Shown here: piece by piece, positions 1 through 5,317 of the stretch
Numbering within the stretch: the stretch's first letter is position 1
How the letters are laid out: the number at the start of each line of letters is the position of its first letter
Source: a virus
DNA: 21,487 nucleotides
Virus record (IMG/VR): IMGVR_UViG_3300025930_000237
Span: 1 to 21,487 of that record
Reading direction: 5' to 3' (one strand)
Translations under genes and position numbers: made by a program
Notes under the pieces: generated by a model
What the model was told of the DNA's origin: nothing
The model's database searches: none
Seen by the model: the letters and a program-made list of their open reading frames with translations, nothing else

Positions 1-52
1 TACTTACTTATCACACGTAACAAATAGGAGAGGCATCCGCGATGGATGCACT

Positions 53-220
53 TTACAAGTCTTTCTCATTTTGTACGTTCTTAAAACAACTTTTGCAAAT
101 TTTTGCTTTTACATGCGTGTCACTCTTTGCCTTATAAAGAAGTCTCATTTCTTCTCTAGTTGGGTGTTCATTAACAAAGAACCTTTTACACCTTGGGCAC
201 CATATCAAATATGTTTTCAT
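53..220 (-). CDS. Small CxxC zinc-ribbon protein (55 aa)
   Basis: Not a recognised family. It has two cysteine pairs, WCPRC near residues 8-11 and CKSC near residues 42-45, about 30 residues apart, which suggests one zinc-ribbon site; the rest is basic and hydrophilic with no membrane span. It is the last gene of a leftward set after the integrase. A longer reading frame with a TTG start at 295 exists but overlaps the upstream gene. I prefer the ATG at 220 because the conserved-looking zinc segment begins there; neither start has a convincing ribosome site. A DNA-binding or regulatory role is inference only. Confidence 0.55.
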   Translation of the reverse strand: MKTYLIWCPRCKRFFVNEHPTREEMRLLYKAKSDTHVKAKICKSCFKNVQNEKDL

Positions 221-278
221 GTTAAAGATTATGACCATATAGCAGCAAAAAGATTTGGTAAAAAAATCCTGATCAAAA

Positions 279-491
279 TTACAAGTCTTTACCAAAGTGC
301 TTTTCTAATTCTTTTACTGTCATATCTTTTAACTTTTCTCCTTTTGCTTGGCGTTCTAAATTCTCTTCAAAATGTTTAATAGCAATCGCAACATGCAAAG
401 CAAATTTACTTGTAGCATGTTCATAAGTATCTTTTTTAGTTTCTTGAAAGTGTCTTTTTGCATTTTCTAAAATCTTATCTGTATTTTTCAT
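279..491 (-). CDS. Small charged hypothetical protein after integrase (70 aa)
   Basis: Not recognised. A soluble, mostly helical, lysine- and glutamate-rich protein of 70 residues without cysteines or membrane segment. Its ATG overlaps the integrase stop codon by one base (TAATG arrangement on the minus strand), and a GGAG lies about 8 bases upstream inside the integrase tail, so it is translated in the same message. Such coupling would fit an accessory factor such as an excisionase or a helper of the recombinase, but it shows no clear winged-helix motif, so that role is speculative. Confidence 0.65.
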   Translation of the reverse strand: MKNTDKILENAKRHFQETKKDTYEHATSKFALHVAIAIKHFEENLERQAKGEKLKDMTVKELEKHFGKDL

Positions 492-1072
492 TATCCAAGC
501 TCCATATTAATATAAATTTCGTCTAACTCTTCTTTTGTAATGCCTATATAACTTAAAGTAGTTGCAGGGCTATCATGATTTAAAAGTTTTTGTATGCGTG
601 TTATGTCAATTCCTTTTTTATATGCCATGTAGCCAAATGTTTTACGTAGCGTATGCGTGCCTATGCTTTCCGTAATACCTACAGCCTTTGCACATTCACT
701 TATTACATAGTGGGCATGTTGACGGCTAATAGGAGCTTTGGAGCCGTCTTTTCTTTTCTTGCTAAAAAATAACGGCTCATGTAATTCGTATGATTCAAGC
801 GAATATATATATTCTTGAAGAGCACTTATAGTAATTTTACCAAGGGGAAATGCTTTTGTTTTCTTTGTCTTTTTTTCTTTTACCTCAATTGCAGGTTTTA
901 GCTTATCTTTATTTAACACATCGTTAAAAGTTAAATTTAAAATATCACTTATGCGTAAACCGGAATTAATGCCAAGTGTAAACCAAGCATAGTCACGTAA
1001 ATTTTGAGCATATAGAATTTTTCGCATGTCTTTTATTTTCTTTTCGTCTCTAATTGGTTGTACTGTCTTCAT
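491..1072 (-). CDS. int: Minimal tyrosine recombinase / phage integrase
   Basis: Catalyses site-specific DNA strand exchange, presumably integration of the phage into the host chromosome. At 193 residues it is almost only the catalytic domain; the usual N-terminal arm-binding and SAM-like core-binding domains of 300-400 residue integrases are missing. Visible catalytic residues: Arg40 in GLRISD, a lysine in the beta-hairpin around 68-71, His140 and Arg143 in GTHTLRKTFG, His166 in LLNHDSP, and the nucleophile Tyr175 in LSYIGI. The ATG at 1072 has AGGA about 8 bases upstream. Small stand-alone recombinases of this type are common in Firmicutes phages and plasmids. An alternative role is resolution of phage multimers. 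Confidence 0.92.
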   Translation of the reverse strand: MKTVQPIRDEKKIKDMRKILYAQNLRDYAWFTLGINSGLRISDILNLTFNDVLNKDKLKPAIEVKEKKTKKTKAFPLGKITISALQEYIYSLESYELHEPLFFSKKRKDGSKAPISRQHAHYVISECAKAVGITESIGTHTLRKTFGYMAYKKGIDITRIQKLLNHDSPATTLSYIGITKEELDEIYINMELG

Positions 1073-1110
1073 TTTTATTCCTGCCTTTCCTTATCTGACA
1101 TATATACTAT

Positions 1111-1154
1111 TTTACTAGAAATATATAAGATATAATACAGGTAATTCTAGTAAG
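1111..1154. promoter_or_regulatory. Inverted TTACTAGAA / TTCTAGTAA pair upstream of int
   Basis: TTACTAGAA at 1112-1120 and its exact reverse complement TTCTAGTAA at 1145-1153 are separated by 24 very AT-rich bases that include TATAAT-like words, about 40-80 bases upstream of the integrase start. The 8-mer TTCTAGTA recurs only in the promoter region of the repressor gene (7414-7421), so this is a likely repressor or integrase operator. No single -35/-10 pair for int could be fixed. Confidence 0.55.
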
Positions 1155-1186
1155 TGCTTAGAAACGTTGATTTGACGCGGTTTTCA

Positions 1187-1213
1187 ATCTGACAAAACTA
1201 ACTTTTGTCAGAT
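1187..1213. repeat. 11-bp perfect inverted repeat, candidate recombination core or operator
   Basis: ATCTGACAAAA (1187-1197) and TTTTGTCAGAT (1203-1213) are perfect reverse complements around CTAAC. It lies in the control region between the leftward integrase and the first rightward early promoter. It has no run of T beyond the stem, so a terminator is unlikely. Arms of this length around a short centre resemble a tyrosine-recombinase core site; an operator is equally possible. Confidence 0.5.
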
Positions 1214-1235
1214 ACAAGCCCGTATAAAATAAGTG

Positions 1236-1264
1236 TTGCAAAGGGCGTACACATATGCTAGTAT
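1236..1264 (+). promoter_or_regulatory. Early promoter with TGCAAAGGGCGTAC operator
   Basis: TTGCAA at 1236-1241 and TAGTAT at 1259-1264 with a 17-base spacer form a sigma-A-like promoter for the DUF3846 operon. The 14-mer TGCAAAGGGCGTAC (1237-1250) overlaps the -35 and the spacer and occurs identically at 2370-2383, with variants at other early promoters. Confidence 0.75.
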
Positions 1265-1270
1265 GTAGAA

Positions 1271-1287
1271 GTGGGCAAGGGAACCAC
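1271..1287 (+). promoter_or_regulatory. 5' leader hairpin with AGGGAA loop
   Basis: GTGG (1271-1274) pairs with CCAC (1284-1287); the 9-base loop holds AAGGGAA. The predicted transcription start, about 7 bases after the -10, falls on the first base of the hairpin. Comparable elements lie at 2411-2427 and 6209-6230. Role unproven: mRNA 5' stabiliser or binding site for a regulator. Confidence 0.5.
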
Positions 1288-1314
1288 ACACAACAAAATA
1301 TAGGAGGCAATAAC

Positions 1315-1737
1315 ATGAGTAAACTTGACATGTATTCTCTTTTGCAATTAGCAAGACAGCATGTAGAGGAAGCGGAACAAGACGCCAAGGAGAACCCGAC
1401 AAGCGATAGCATACAAGTTGTTATTGTGGAGCCGAACAAAAAGCCATATAAAAAGACAATACCTAACACGCTTGAAGCGATGAAAGAAATTGTTGGCGGC
1501 TATATAGAAGTAATTCCGTGCGGCGTCACAGATAAGAAACAGCAAATAATTTTAACATTGAATGAAGAGGGTAAGCTTTTAGGCTTGCCAGTTAACCGCA
1601 AAATCATGGGCAAAGATATTTTAGTTGGCACGTTCTTTATAAGTGCCGCAAATATGCAAGGCGATAACATCACGTTATCAGACCGCCAATGTTTTGAAAT
1701 CATTCGCAAATTTGCACCTTTGGAGGTTTACTTATAA
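1315..1737 (+). CDS. DUF3846 family protein
   Basis: A 140-residue protein whose segment VVIVEPNKKPYKKTIPNTLE (about residues 34-53) followed by GGYIEVI matches the pattern of DUF3846, a family of phage and plasmid proteins with no settled function. The C-terminal part, with LPVNRKI and DILVGTF, also fits that family. I chose the ATG at 1315 because it follows AGGAGGCAATAAC; the frame is open upstream but without a ribosome site. First gene of a three-gene early operon; its stop shares one base with the next start. Controlled by the promoter at 1236-1264. Confidence 0.8.
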   Translation: MSKLDMYSLLQLARQHVEEAEQDAKENPTSDSIQVVIVEPNKKPYKKTIPNTLEAMKEIVGGYIEVIPCGVTDKKQQIILTLNEEGKLLGLPVNRKIMGKDILVGTFFISAANMQGDNITLSDRQCFEIIRKFAPLEVYL

Positions 1738-2087
1738 TGTTAGAAAATCCAGTAGCCGCGTTTATGTATAAAACATCGCCGGAAGTAGCAGAAAAGCCGA
1801 AAAGGCTTTTCCATGCTACGCCGTTAAAAAATTATGCTCGTATCAAAGACCAAGGATTAATGCCACATGCTGTTTTTGGACAAACATACATGTGCGAAAA
1901 AGAAAAGCAATGTTTGAAGTTTGTACAAAAGCCTTGCATTGTCTTTGAAATTGATACAAGCCAAATAGACATGGAATTTTTACGCGTATCACTTGACCAT
2001 AACAAAGCCGTGTACAAGTTTGAATGCTTTACCTACTATCAAGACATACCGGCTACAGCATTAAAGAATTGGAGAGTTCACACATGA
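1737..2087 (+). CDS. Possible ADP-ribosyltransferase-fold (KptA/DarT-like) protein, 116 aa
   Basis: No firm family match, but the layout resembles small proteins with the RNA 2'-phosphotransferase/DarT ADP-ribosyltransferase fold: RLFHATPLKNYARIKDQGL near residues 23-41 (histidine, then a helix ending in a GL turn), an aromatic strand GQTYMCEKEKQCLKFV near 48-63, the strand CIVFEID near 67-73, and a C-terminal YYQDIPATALK resembling the usual end of these domains. If right, it would use NAD to modify, or remove a phosphate from, a nucleic acid or protein, for example to subvert the host. The fold call is by eye. Translation is coupled to DUF3846 (one-base overlap) and to the next gene (ATGA overlap). 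Confidence 0.5.
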   Translation: MLENPVAAFMYKTSPEVAEKPKRLFHATPLKNYARIKDQGLMPHAVFGQTYMCEKEKQCLKFVQKPCIVFEIDTSQIDMEFLRVSLDHNKAVYKFECFTYYQDIPATALKNWRVHT

Positions 2088-2323
2088 CTGAACTAGAATT
2101 CATTCTTTACACAGCTAAAGACATTCGACAGAACATAAGAAAAATAGAAAGTGAATTGGATTATTGCAATAGACGCATTGAAGAATATAAAGGCACAGCA
2201 ATTGACCCAAGCGGCATTGAATCGCATAAAGAAATGGTGCAAAGTAGTTTAGATTTTGAACTAGAAAAGCTCGCCGCACTTGGCAAAATAAAAGAATTGA
2301 TTGAACAAAGCTTGTCCAAATAG
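2084..2323 (+). CDS. Small coiled-coil protein (79 aa)
   Basis: Not recognised. Highly charged and helical, with heptad-like stretches around residues 10-35 and 50-75, so probably a coiled coil; no cysteines or membrane span. The ATG at 2084 overlaps the previous stop (ATGA) and follows GGAG by about 9 bases; a longer reading frame upstream lies inside the previous gene and lacks a ribosome site. Last gene of the operon: its stop codon lies inside the terminator hairpin. It may be a partner of the protein encoded just before, but that is only positional inference. Confidence 0.7.
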   Translation: MTELEFILYTAKDIRQNIRKIESELDYCNRRIEEYKGTAIDPSGIESHKEMVQSSLDFELEKLAALGKIKELIEQSLSK

Positions 2324-2337
2324 GACAAGCTTTTTTT
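2308..2337 (+). terminator. Intrinsic terminator after first early operon
   Basis: AAGCTTGTCC (2308-2317) pairs perfectly with GGACAAGCTT (2323-2332) around AAATA, followed by a run of T to 2337. A 10-bp stem plus T-tract is a textbook rho-independent terminator; it contains the stop codon of the upstream gene. Confidence 0.92.
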
Positions 2338-2368
2338 CGCCTTCCGAAAACTTTTCCTATATTTACTA

Positions 2369-2397
2369 TTGCAAAGGGCGTACAAACGTAGTAAGAT
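2369..2397 (+). promoter_or_regulatory. Early promoter with TGCAAAGGGCGTAC operator (ardC)
   Basis: TTGCAA at 2369-2374, 17 bases, TAAGAT at 2392-2397. The operator 14-mer at 2370-2383 is identical to the one at 1237-1250, although the surrounding sequence differs, which marks it as functional. Confidence 0.75.
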
Positions 2398-2410
2398 ATA
2401 AATATCAACA

Positions 2411-2427
2411 GGGCACAGGGAAAGCCC
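2411..2427 (+). promoter_or_regulatory. 5' leader hairpin of ardC
   Basis: GGGC (2411-2414) pairs with GCCC (2424-2427) around ACAGGGAAA. Same position and loop motif as the leader at 1271-1287, but with a different stem sequence, i.e. the stem is preserved by compensating bases. Confidence 0.5.
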
Positions 2428-2445
2428 AAACAGGAGGCAATTAAA

Positions 2446-3279
2446 ATGGCAAACGAAAAAATTTATGAAATGGTAACTAACAAAATTGTGGAGCAACTAG
2501 AAAAAGGCGTAGTGCCTTGGCGTAAACCTTGGGTAAATGGCGGCGCGGTATCTTGGAACACACAAAAAGCATACCGAGGCATTAACACAATGCTTTTAGA
2601 TGCCGGCGAATGGGCAACATTCAAGCAAATTAAAGAAGCAGGCGGCAAGGTTAAAAAAGGCTCTAAAAGTTCTTTTGTTATCTTCTTCAAATGGATTGAG
2701 AAAGAAGACAATGACGGCGAAATTGAACGTATTCCATTACTACGCTTTTACAACGTGTTTGAAATTAATACACAAGTTGAAGGCTTAGAAAGTAAACGCG
2801 GCGGCAAGGGTGACAGCTTCGACCATGACCCAATTAAAGCATGTGAAGACATTGTGAAAGGCTACTTGAATGCACCTAGCTACACATACGAGCGAAACGG
2901 CGCATGGTACCGACCAAGTGCCGACCAAGTGAACGTGCCGCCAATGAGCGACTTTACAAGCGCAGAAGAATTTTATAATACATTGTTCCACGAAATGACA
3001 CACAGCACCGGACATGCTAGCCGCTTAAACCGTGAAGGTGTAACAGGGCAAGTTAACTTTGGTTCACAGACTTACAGCAAAGAAGAATTAGTAGCCGAAA
3101 TGGGCGCGAGCTTCTTAATGGGTACGGCAGGCATTGAAGATTTTACACTAGAAAACACAGCTTCTTATATTGAGTCATGGCTACGCCAATTAAAGAAAGA
3201 CAAAACGCTTTTAGTAAGAGCCGCAGGACTAGCACAAAGAGCAACAGACCACATTTTAAATATTAAATGGGACAACTAA
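2446..3279 (+). CDS. ardC: ArdC-like antirestriction protein
   Basis: A 277-residue ArdC-family protein, as found on conjugative plasmids and some phages; family members bind single-stranded DNA and protect incoming DNA from host restriction. N-terminal ssDNA-binding domain about residues 3-125 (EKGVVPWRKPW and SWNTQKAYRGIN are typical), then a zincin metallopeptidase-like domain with HEMTHSTGH at 182-190 (ligands His182 and His186, Glu183) and a downstream KEELVAEMGA helix near 212-221 that supplies the third ligand. The metal site looks intact. ATG follows CAGGAGGCAATTAAA. Alone in its own promoter-leader cassette, so it is likely made early after DNA entry. Its presence agrees with the GATC and GGCC depletion of the window. 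Confidence 0.9.
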   Translation: MANEKIYEMVTNKIVEQLEKGVVPWRKPWVNGGAVSWNTQKAYRGINTMLLDAGEWATFKQIKEAGGKVKKGSKSSFVIFFKWIEKEDNDGEIERIPLLRFYNVFEINTQVEGLESKRGGKGDSFDHDPIKACEDIVKGYLNAPSYTYERNGAWYRPSADQVNVPPMSDFTSAEEFYNTLFHEMTHSTGHASRLNREGVTGQVNFGSQTYSKEELVAEMGASFLMGTAGIEDFTLENTASYIESWLRQLKKDKTLLVRAAGLAQRATDHILNIKWDN

Positions 3280-3304
3280 AAAAGAGCCGGCACAAAGCCG
3301 GCTC
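3277..3304 (-). terminator. GC-rich hairpin; T-run on the leftward strand only
   Basis: GAGCCGGC (3284-3291) and GCCGGCTC (3297-3304) form an 8-bp stem around ACAAA, right after the ardC stop. Six A precede it on the plus strand, so on the minus strand it reads as hairpin plus T-run, a terminator of leftward transcription. Rightward it lacks a T-tract and may only protect the 3' end or terminate weakly. Confidence 0.65.
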
Positions 3305-3358
3305 CACTCTTAGAATGGGGTGTTAACCAAGGATGATTTATAGAATTGTTAGAACCCA

Positions 3359-3387
3359 TTTACATGTAAGGACATGCCATATATTAT
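3359..3387 (+). promoter_or_regulatory. Probable promoter in the 3305-3514 intergenic region
   Basis: TTTACA (3359-3364), 17 bases, TATTAT (3382-3387). Unlike the neighbouring cassettes there is no TGCAAAGGGCGTAC-type element. It would transcribe a leader of more than 100 bases before the small gene at 3515. Confidence 0.5.
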
Positions 3388-3405
3388 ATGCAGTATAAAA
3401 AGAAA

Positions 3406-3432
3406 GTGTGAACGCTTTCCACACGTTCACAC
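3406..3432. repeat. Inverted repeat GTGTGAACG / CGTTCACAC
   Basis: Nine-base arms at 3406-3414 and 3424-3432 around a 9-base loop; an alternative pairing GAAAG (3402-3406) with CTTTC (3415-3419) overlaps it. Located about 20 bases after the -10 at 3382-3387, so it could be an operator or a leader RNA hairpin. Apart from this, the promoter and the ribosome site, nothing else is seen in 3305-3514. Confidence 0.45.
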
Positions 3433-3514
3433 AATACTAGAGAGAAATCAAAATAAAATAGGTTGTTCTTACAGATACAACGCCATTATATGCAATTAGA
3501 GGGGAATTGGTGAC

Positions 3515-3712
3515 ATGAAAAAGAAATTTATCGTAGCTATCATTTTATATAAAAACAATAATGTTTTAACCACAATAGAGCGCGAATTTTTAGCACATGA
3601 GCAACACGAAATAACCGACATAGTAAGTCAATATGTTCAAAAATTAGAAGTAAGCATAGACGGTTTTAATTTTGTTATTTGCAATTGGTTTTACCAAAAT
3701 GTACTAGCATAA
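3515..3712 (+). CDS. Small hypothetical protein (65 aa)
   Basis: Not recognised. Residues 1-25 form a hydrophobic strand followed by a polar turn (MKKKFIVAIILYKNNNVL), then an acidic helix and a hydrophobic end. It looks like a small alpha/beta protein, not a membrane protein. The ATG follows GAGGGG by about 10 bases. It stands alone behind a 200-base intergenic region and ends just before the inverted-operator promoter at 3720. Function unknown. Confidence 0.6.
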   Translation: MKKKFIVAIILYKNNNVLTTIEREFLAHEQHEITDIVSQYVQKLEVSIDGFNFVICNWFYQNVLA

Positions 3713-3719
3713 AAAAGTG

Positions 3720-3749
3720 TTGATTTGTACGCCCATTGCATGTTATACT
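3720..3749 (+). promoter_or_regulatory. Early promoter with inverted operator
   Basis: TTGATT (3720-3725), 18 bases, TATACT (3744-3749). The spacer holds GTACGCCCATTGCA (3727-3740), the reverse complement of the shared early operator with one mismatch. Its leader carries AAGGGA about 6 bases after the predicted start, but no clear hairpin. Confidence 0.7.
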
Positions 3750-3797
3750 ATGTATATAGCAAGGGACAAACAAAACAAACATACGGAGGCACTACAC

Positions 3798-4085
3798 ATG
3801 ACAAATTCAGTAATGACATTTAACGAAAGATATTTTAACCTAGTAGAAGACAAGAAAGAATTACAAGAGCAATTGGACAAAGCTTCTCGCTTTTATTTTG
3901 ACGAGGCACAATGGTATATGGACGCCTTGACGTTATTCGCATTAGAAGGCGAGCTTAAAAGAATGCGTGAAGAAATTGCACTTATAAATAAAAATCTTGA
4001 AAACATGCGAGAAGGTTTATCAAGAGAACAATTAAAAACAATGAAAGTTGAATATAAACTTTGGCTAGAAAGGAATGATTTTTAA
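3798..4085 (+). CDS. Coiled-coil hypothetical protein (95 aa)
   Basis: Not recognised. Mostly helical and charged, with a probable coiled coil from about residue 45 to 80. ATG at 3798 chosen because it follows CGGAGGC by about 9 bases; the open frame upstream runs through the promoter and cannot be coding. First gene of a three-gene operon; its stop shares one base with the next start. Function unknown. Confidence 0.7.
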   Translation: MTNSVMTFNERYFNLVEDKKELQEQLDKASRFYFDEAQWYMDALTLFALEGELKRMREEIALINKNLENMREGLSREQLKTMKVEYKLWLERNDF

Positions 4086-4285
4086 TGGAAAAGAAAGAAG
4101 CAAATGTGCAAGTGCAAGTACACACCGGTAAATGGGGCTATGAAACGTTGCTATTTACTACAAACGATTACGCTAGAACGCTTTACATGGTATTAAAATC
4201 AAGCAGACCGAACGAGAAATTTAGAATACTTGACAAAAATTTAAACGTGATTTTTAAAGATGAATTGGAGCCGGCAAATGGGTGA
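4085..4285 (+). CDS. Hypothetical protein (66 aa)
   Basis: Not recognised. A small beta-rich protein (strands near residues 8-14, 18-24 and 46-58 alternate with a helix containing ARTLYMVLKSS). The ATG overlaps the stop of the previous gene by one base, so translation is coupled. It overlaps the following zinc protein by 8 bases. Position in the early operon suggests a host-takeover or regulatory role, but nothing in the sequence identifies one. Confidence 0.65.
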   Translation: MEKKEANVQVQVHTGKWGYETLLFTTNDYARTLYMVLKSSRPNEKFRILDKNLNVIFKDELEPANG

Positions 4286-4397
4286 ATTTAGCGATTTGAT
4301 TTTAGAAGGCTTTCTATGTGAAATGTGCGGCGAAATGATTGACGGAAAAGAAAGCGGCTATCCAAGATTATGCGATGAATGCAAGGAAGAGGCTTAA
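4278..4397 (+). CDS. Mini zinc-finger protein (39 aa)
   Basis: Thirty-nine residues with LCEMCGE (Cys14, Cys17) and LCDECKE (Cys32, Cys35): a compact treble-clef- or ribbon-like zinc site common in phage mini-proteins. It overlaps the upstream gene by 8 bases; GGAG lies about 10 bases before the ATG. A short GAAG/CTTC hairpin followed by six T lies at its end (about 4387-4410) and may be a weak terminator. Likely binds nucleic acid or protein; function unknown. Confidence 0.65.
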   Translation: MGEFSDLILEGFLCEMCGEMIDGKESGYPRLCDECKEEA

Positions 4398-4430
4398 CAG
4401 CTTCTTTTTTCTTTCTTCCATATTTTGATA

Positions 4431-4459
4431 TTGCAAAAGGCGTAAATTCGTTATAAGCT
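4431..4459 (+). promoter_or_regulatory. Early promoter with operator variant
   Basis: TTGCAA (4431-4436) followed by TGCAAAAGGCGTAA (4432-4445), two mismatches from the shared operator. The -10 is TAAGCT at 17 bases or TATAAG at 15 bases, so it is the weakest of the set. The leader has a tiny CTG/CAG hairpin (4458-4467) at the predicted 5' end. Confidence 0.55.
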
Positions 4460-4504
4460 GTTTACAGAAAGAAAAAAACAAACACACAAAGGGAGAGACA
4501 AAAA

Positions 4505-5143
4505 ATGAATAAATTAGTAGCTTGTAAAGCATGTAATAAAGAAATTGCAAAGGGTGTTAAAAAATGCCCAAGTTGCGGAAAAGACCAAAGAAACTTTTTT
4601 AGAAGACATAAGATTTTAAGTTTTATTGGCGCTTGTGTGATTATTGGTGTTATTGGTTCGGCGGCAAGCGGCGGCGGTAGCGACACAGCAAGCACGGAAC
4701 CAAGTAAACAAGAAACGAAAAGCGAGAGCGTTCATAAAACAGGGGAAACATTCAAAACGAACGGCGGTAAAGCAGAAGCAAATTTGGTTAAGGTTGAACA
4801 AGCCGACACAGTAGGGAACCAATACGGAAATAAAAAAGTTTCAGACGGCGGCACATTTGTTGCAATTCAATACACAATCAAAAACGTATCAAAAAAACCT
4901 ATTGGCGCTTTCTCATTGCCAAGCGCAACACTTGAAGACCAAGAAGGCACAAGCTACGATAGTGACATTGACGCGTCAAGTTATTATGCAGTAGCAAAAG
5001 ACATTGATAATTCTAAGTTTATGAGCGATTTAAACCCTAACATTTTAGTAACTAATACTATGGTGTTTGAAATTTCAAAAGATGCTTATGCAAAAGGAAA
5101 ATGGTTTGTCGTGATTGATGGCGAAAAAGTACAAGTGAAATAA
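4505..5143 (+). CDS. Zinc-ribbon, membrane-anchored DUF4352 protein
   Basis: A 212-residue protein with three parts: an N-terminal zinc ribbon (Cys7, Cys10, Cys22, Cys25 in ACKACNK and KCPSCGK), one membrane span about residues 36-54 (LSFIGACVIIGVIGSAA), then a Gly/Ser/Glu-rich linker and a C-terminal immunoglobulin-like DUF4352 domain (about 80-212; FVAIQYTIKNVSKKPI is typical). The zinc ribbon would be cytoplasmic and the DUF4352 domain outside the cell. DUF4352 proteins are widespread in Firmicutes and their phages, function largely unknown. As a single-gene early cassette it could alter the cell surface, e.g. block superinfection; inference. ATG follows AAAGGGAG. Confidence 0.8.
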   Translation: MNKLVACKACNKEIAKGVKKCPSCGKDQRNFFRRHKILSFIGACVIIGVIGSAASGGGSDTASTEPSKQETKSESVHKTGETFKTNGGKAEANLVKVEQADTVGNQYGNKKVSDGGTFVAIQYTIKNVSKKPIGAFSLPSATLEDQEGTSYDSDIDASSYYAVAKDIDNSKFMSDLNPNILVTNTMVFEISKDAYAKGKWFVVIDGEKVQVK

Positions 5144-5194
5144 GTTGAACTAAAGTTAACCTTATAAAAAAGGACAAGTTGAACATAAGTTAAA
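5143..5194. repeat. Imperfect direct repeat AGTTGAACNNAAGTTAA
   Basis: AGTTGAACTAAAGTTAAC (5143-5160) and AGTTGAACATAAGTTAAA (5177-5194) match at 15 of 18 positions, 34 bases apart; each is itself a rough dyad. The rest of the 5144-5286 gap holds a short GCCC/GGGC hairpin near 5208-5220 without a T-run and no gene. Possible regulator-binding pair; no function known. Confidence 0.4.
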
Positions 5195-5286
5195 CAAGCA
5201 CACACGCCCAACATGGGCATATGTTTATATTAGGTATCGGCATACACCATTTAGCTAAACTTCGTTTATATATATCTATTGCATTG

Positions 5287-5314
5287 GAAAAGCGCCTACA
5301 CAGAGGCGCTTTTC
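5287..5314. terminator. Bidirectional terminator between DUF4352 and LysM-CAP genes
   Basis: GAAAAGCGCC (5287-5296) pairs with GGCGCTTTTC (5305-5314) around TACACAGA; T-rich sequence follows on both strands (TTTT after the stem rightward; the A-run gives T leftward). It sits 3 bases beyond the LysM-CAP stop, between converging genes. Confidence 0.85.
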
Positions 5315-5317
5315 TTT

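Noticed and set aside
1-52. GCATCC/GGATGC hairpin as attachment site
   Set aside because: Six-base stem with a 5-base loop near 33-49; possibly a weak leftward terminator, but nothing links it to integration.
71-379. Rightward open frame of 102 codons over the left edge
   Set aside because: Antisense to the two small leftward genes, no ribosome site, and composition of a complementary-strand shadow.
1158-1469. Leftward frames over the first early promoter
   Set aside because: Cys/Leu-rich shadows of the DUF3846 gene on the other strand; the rightward promoter and ribosome site decide the strand.
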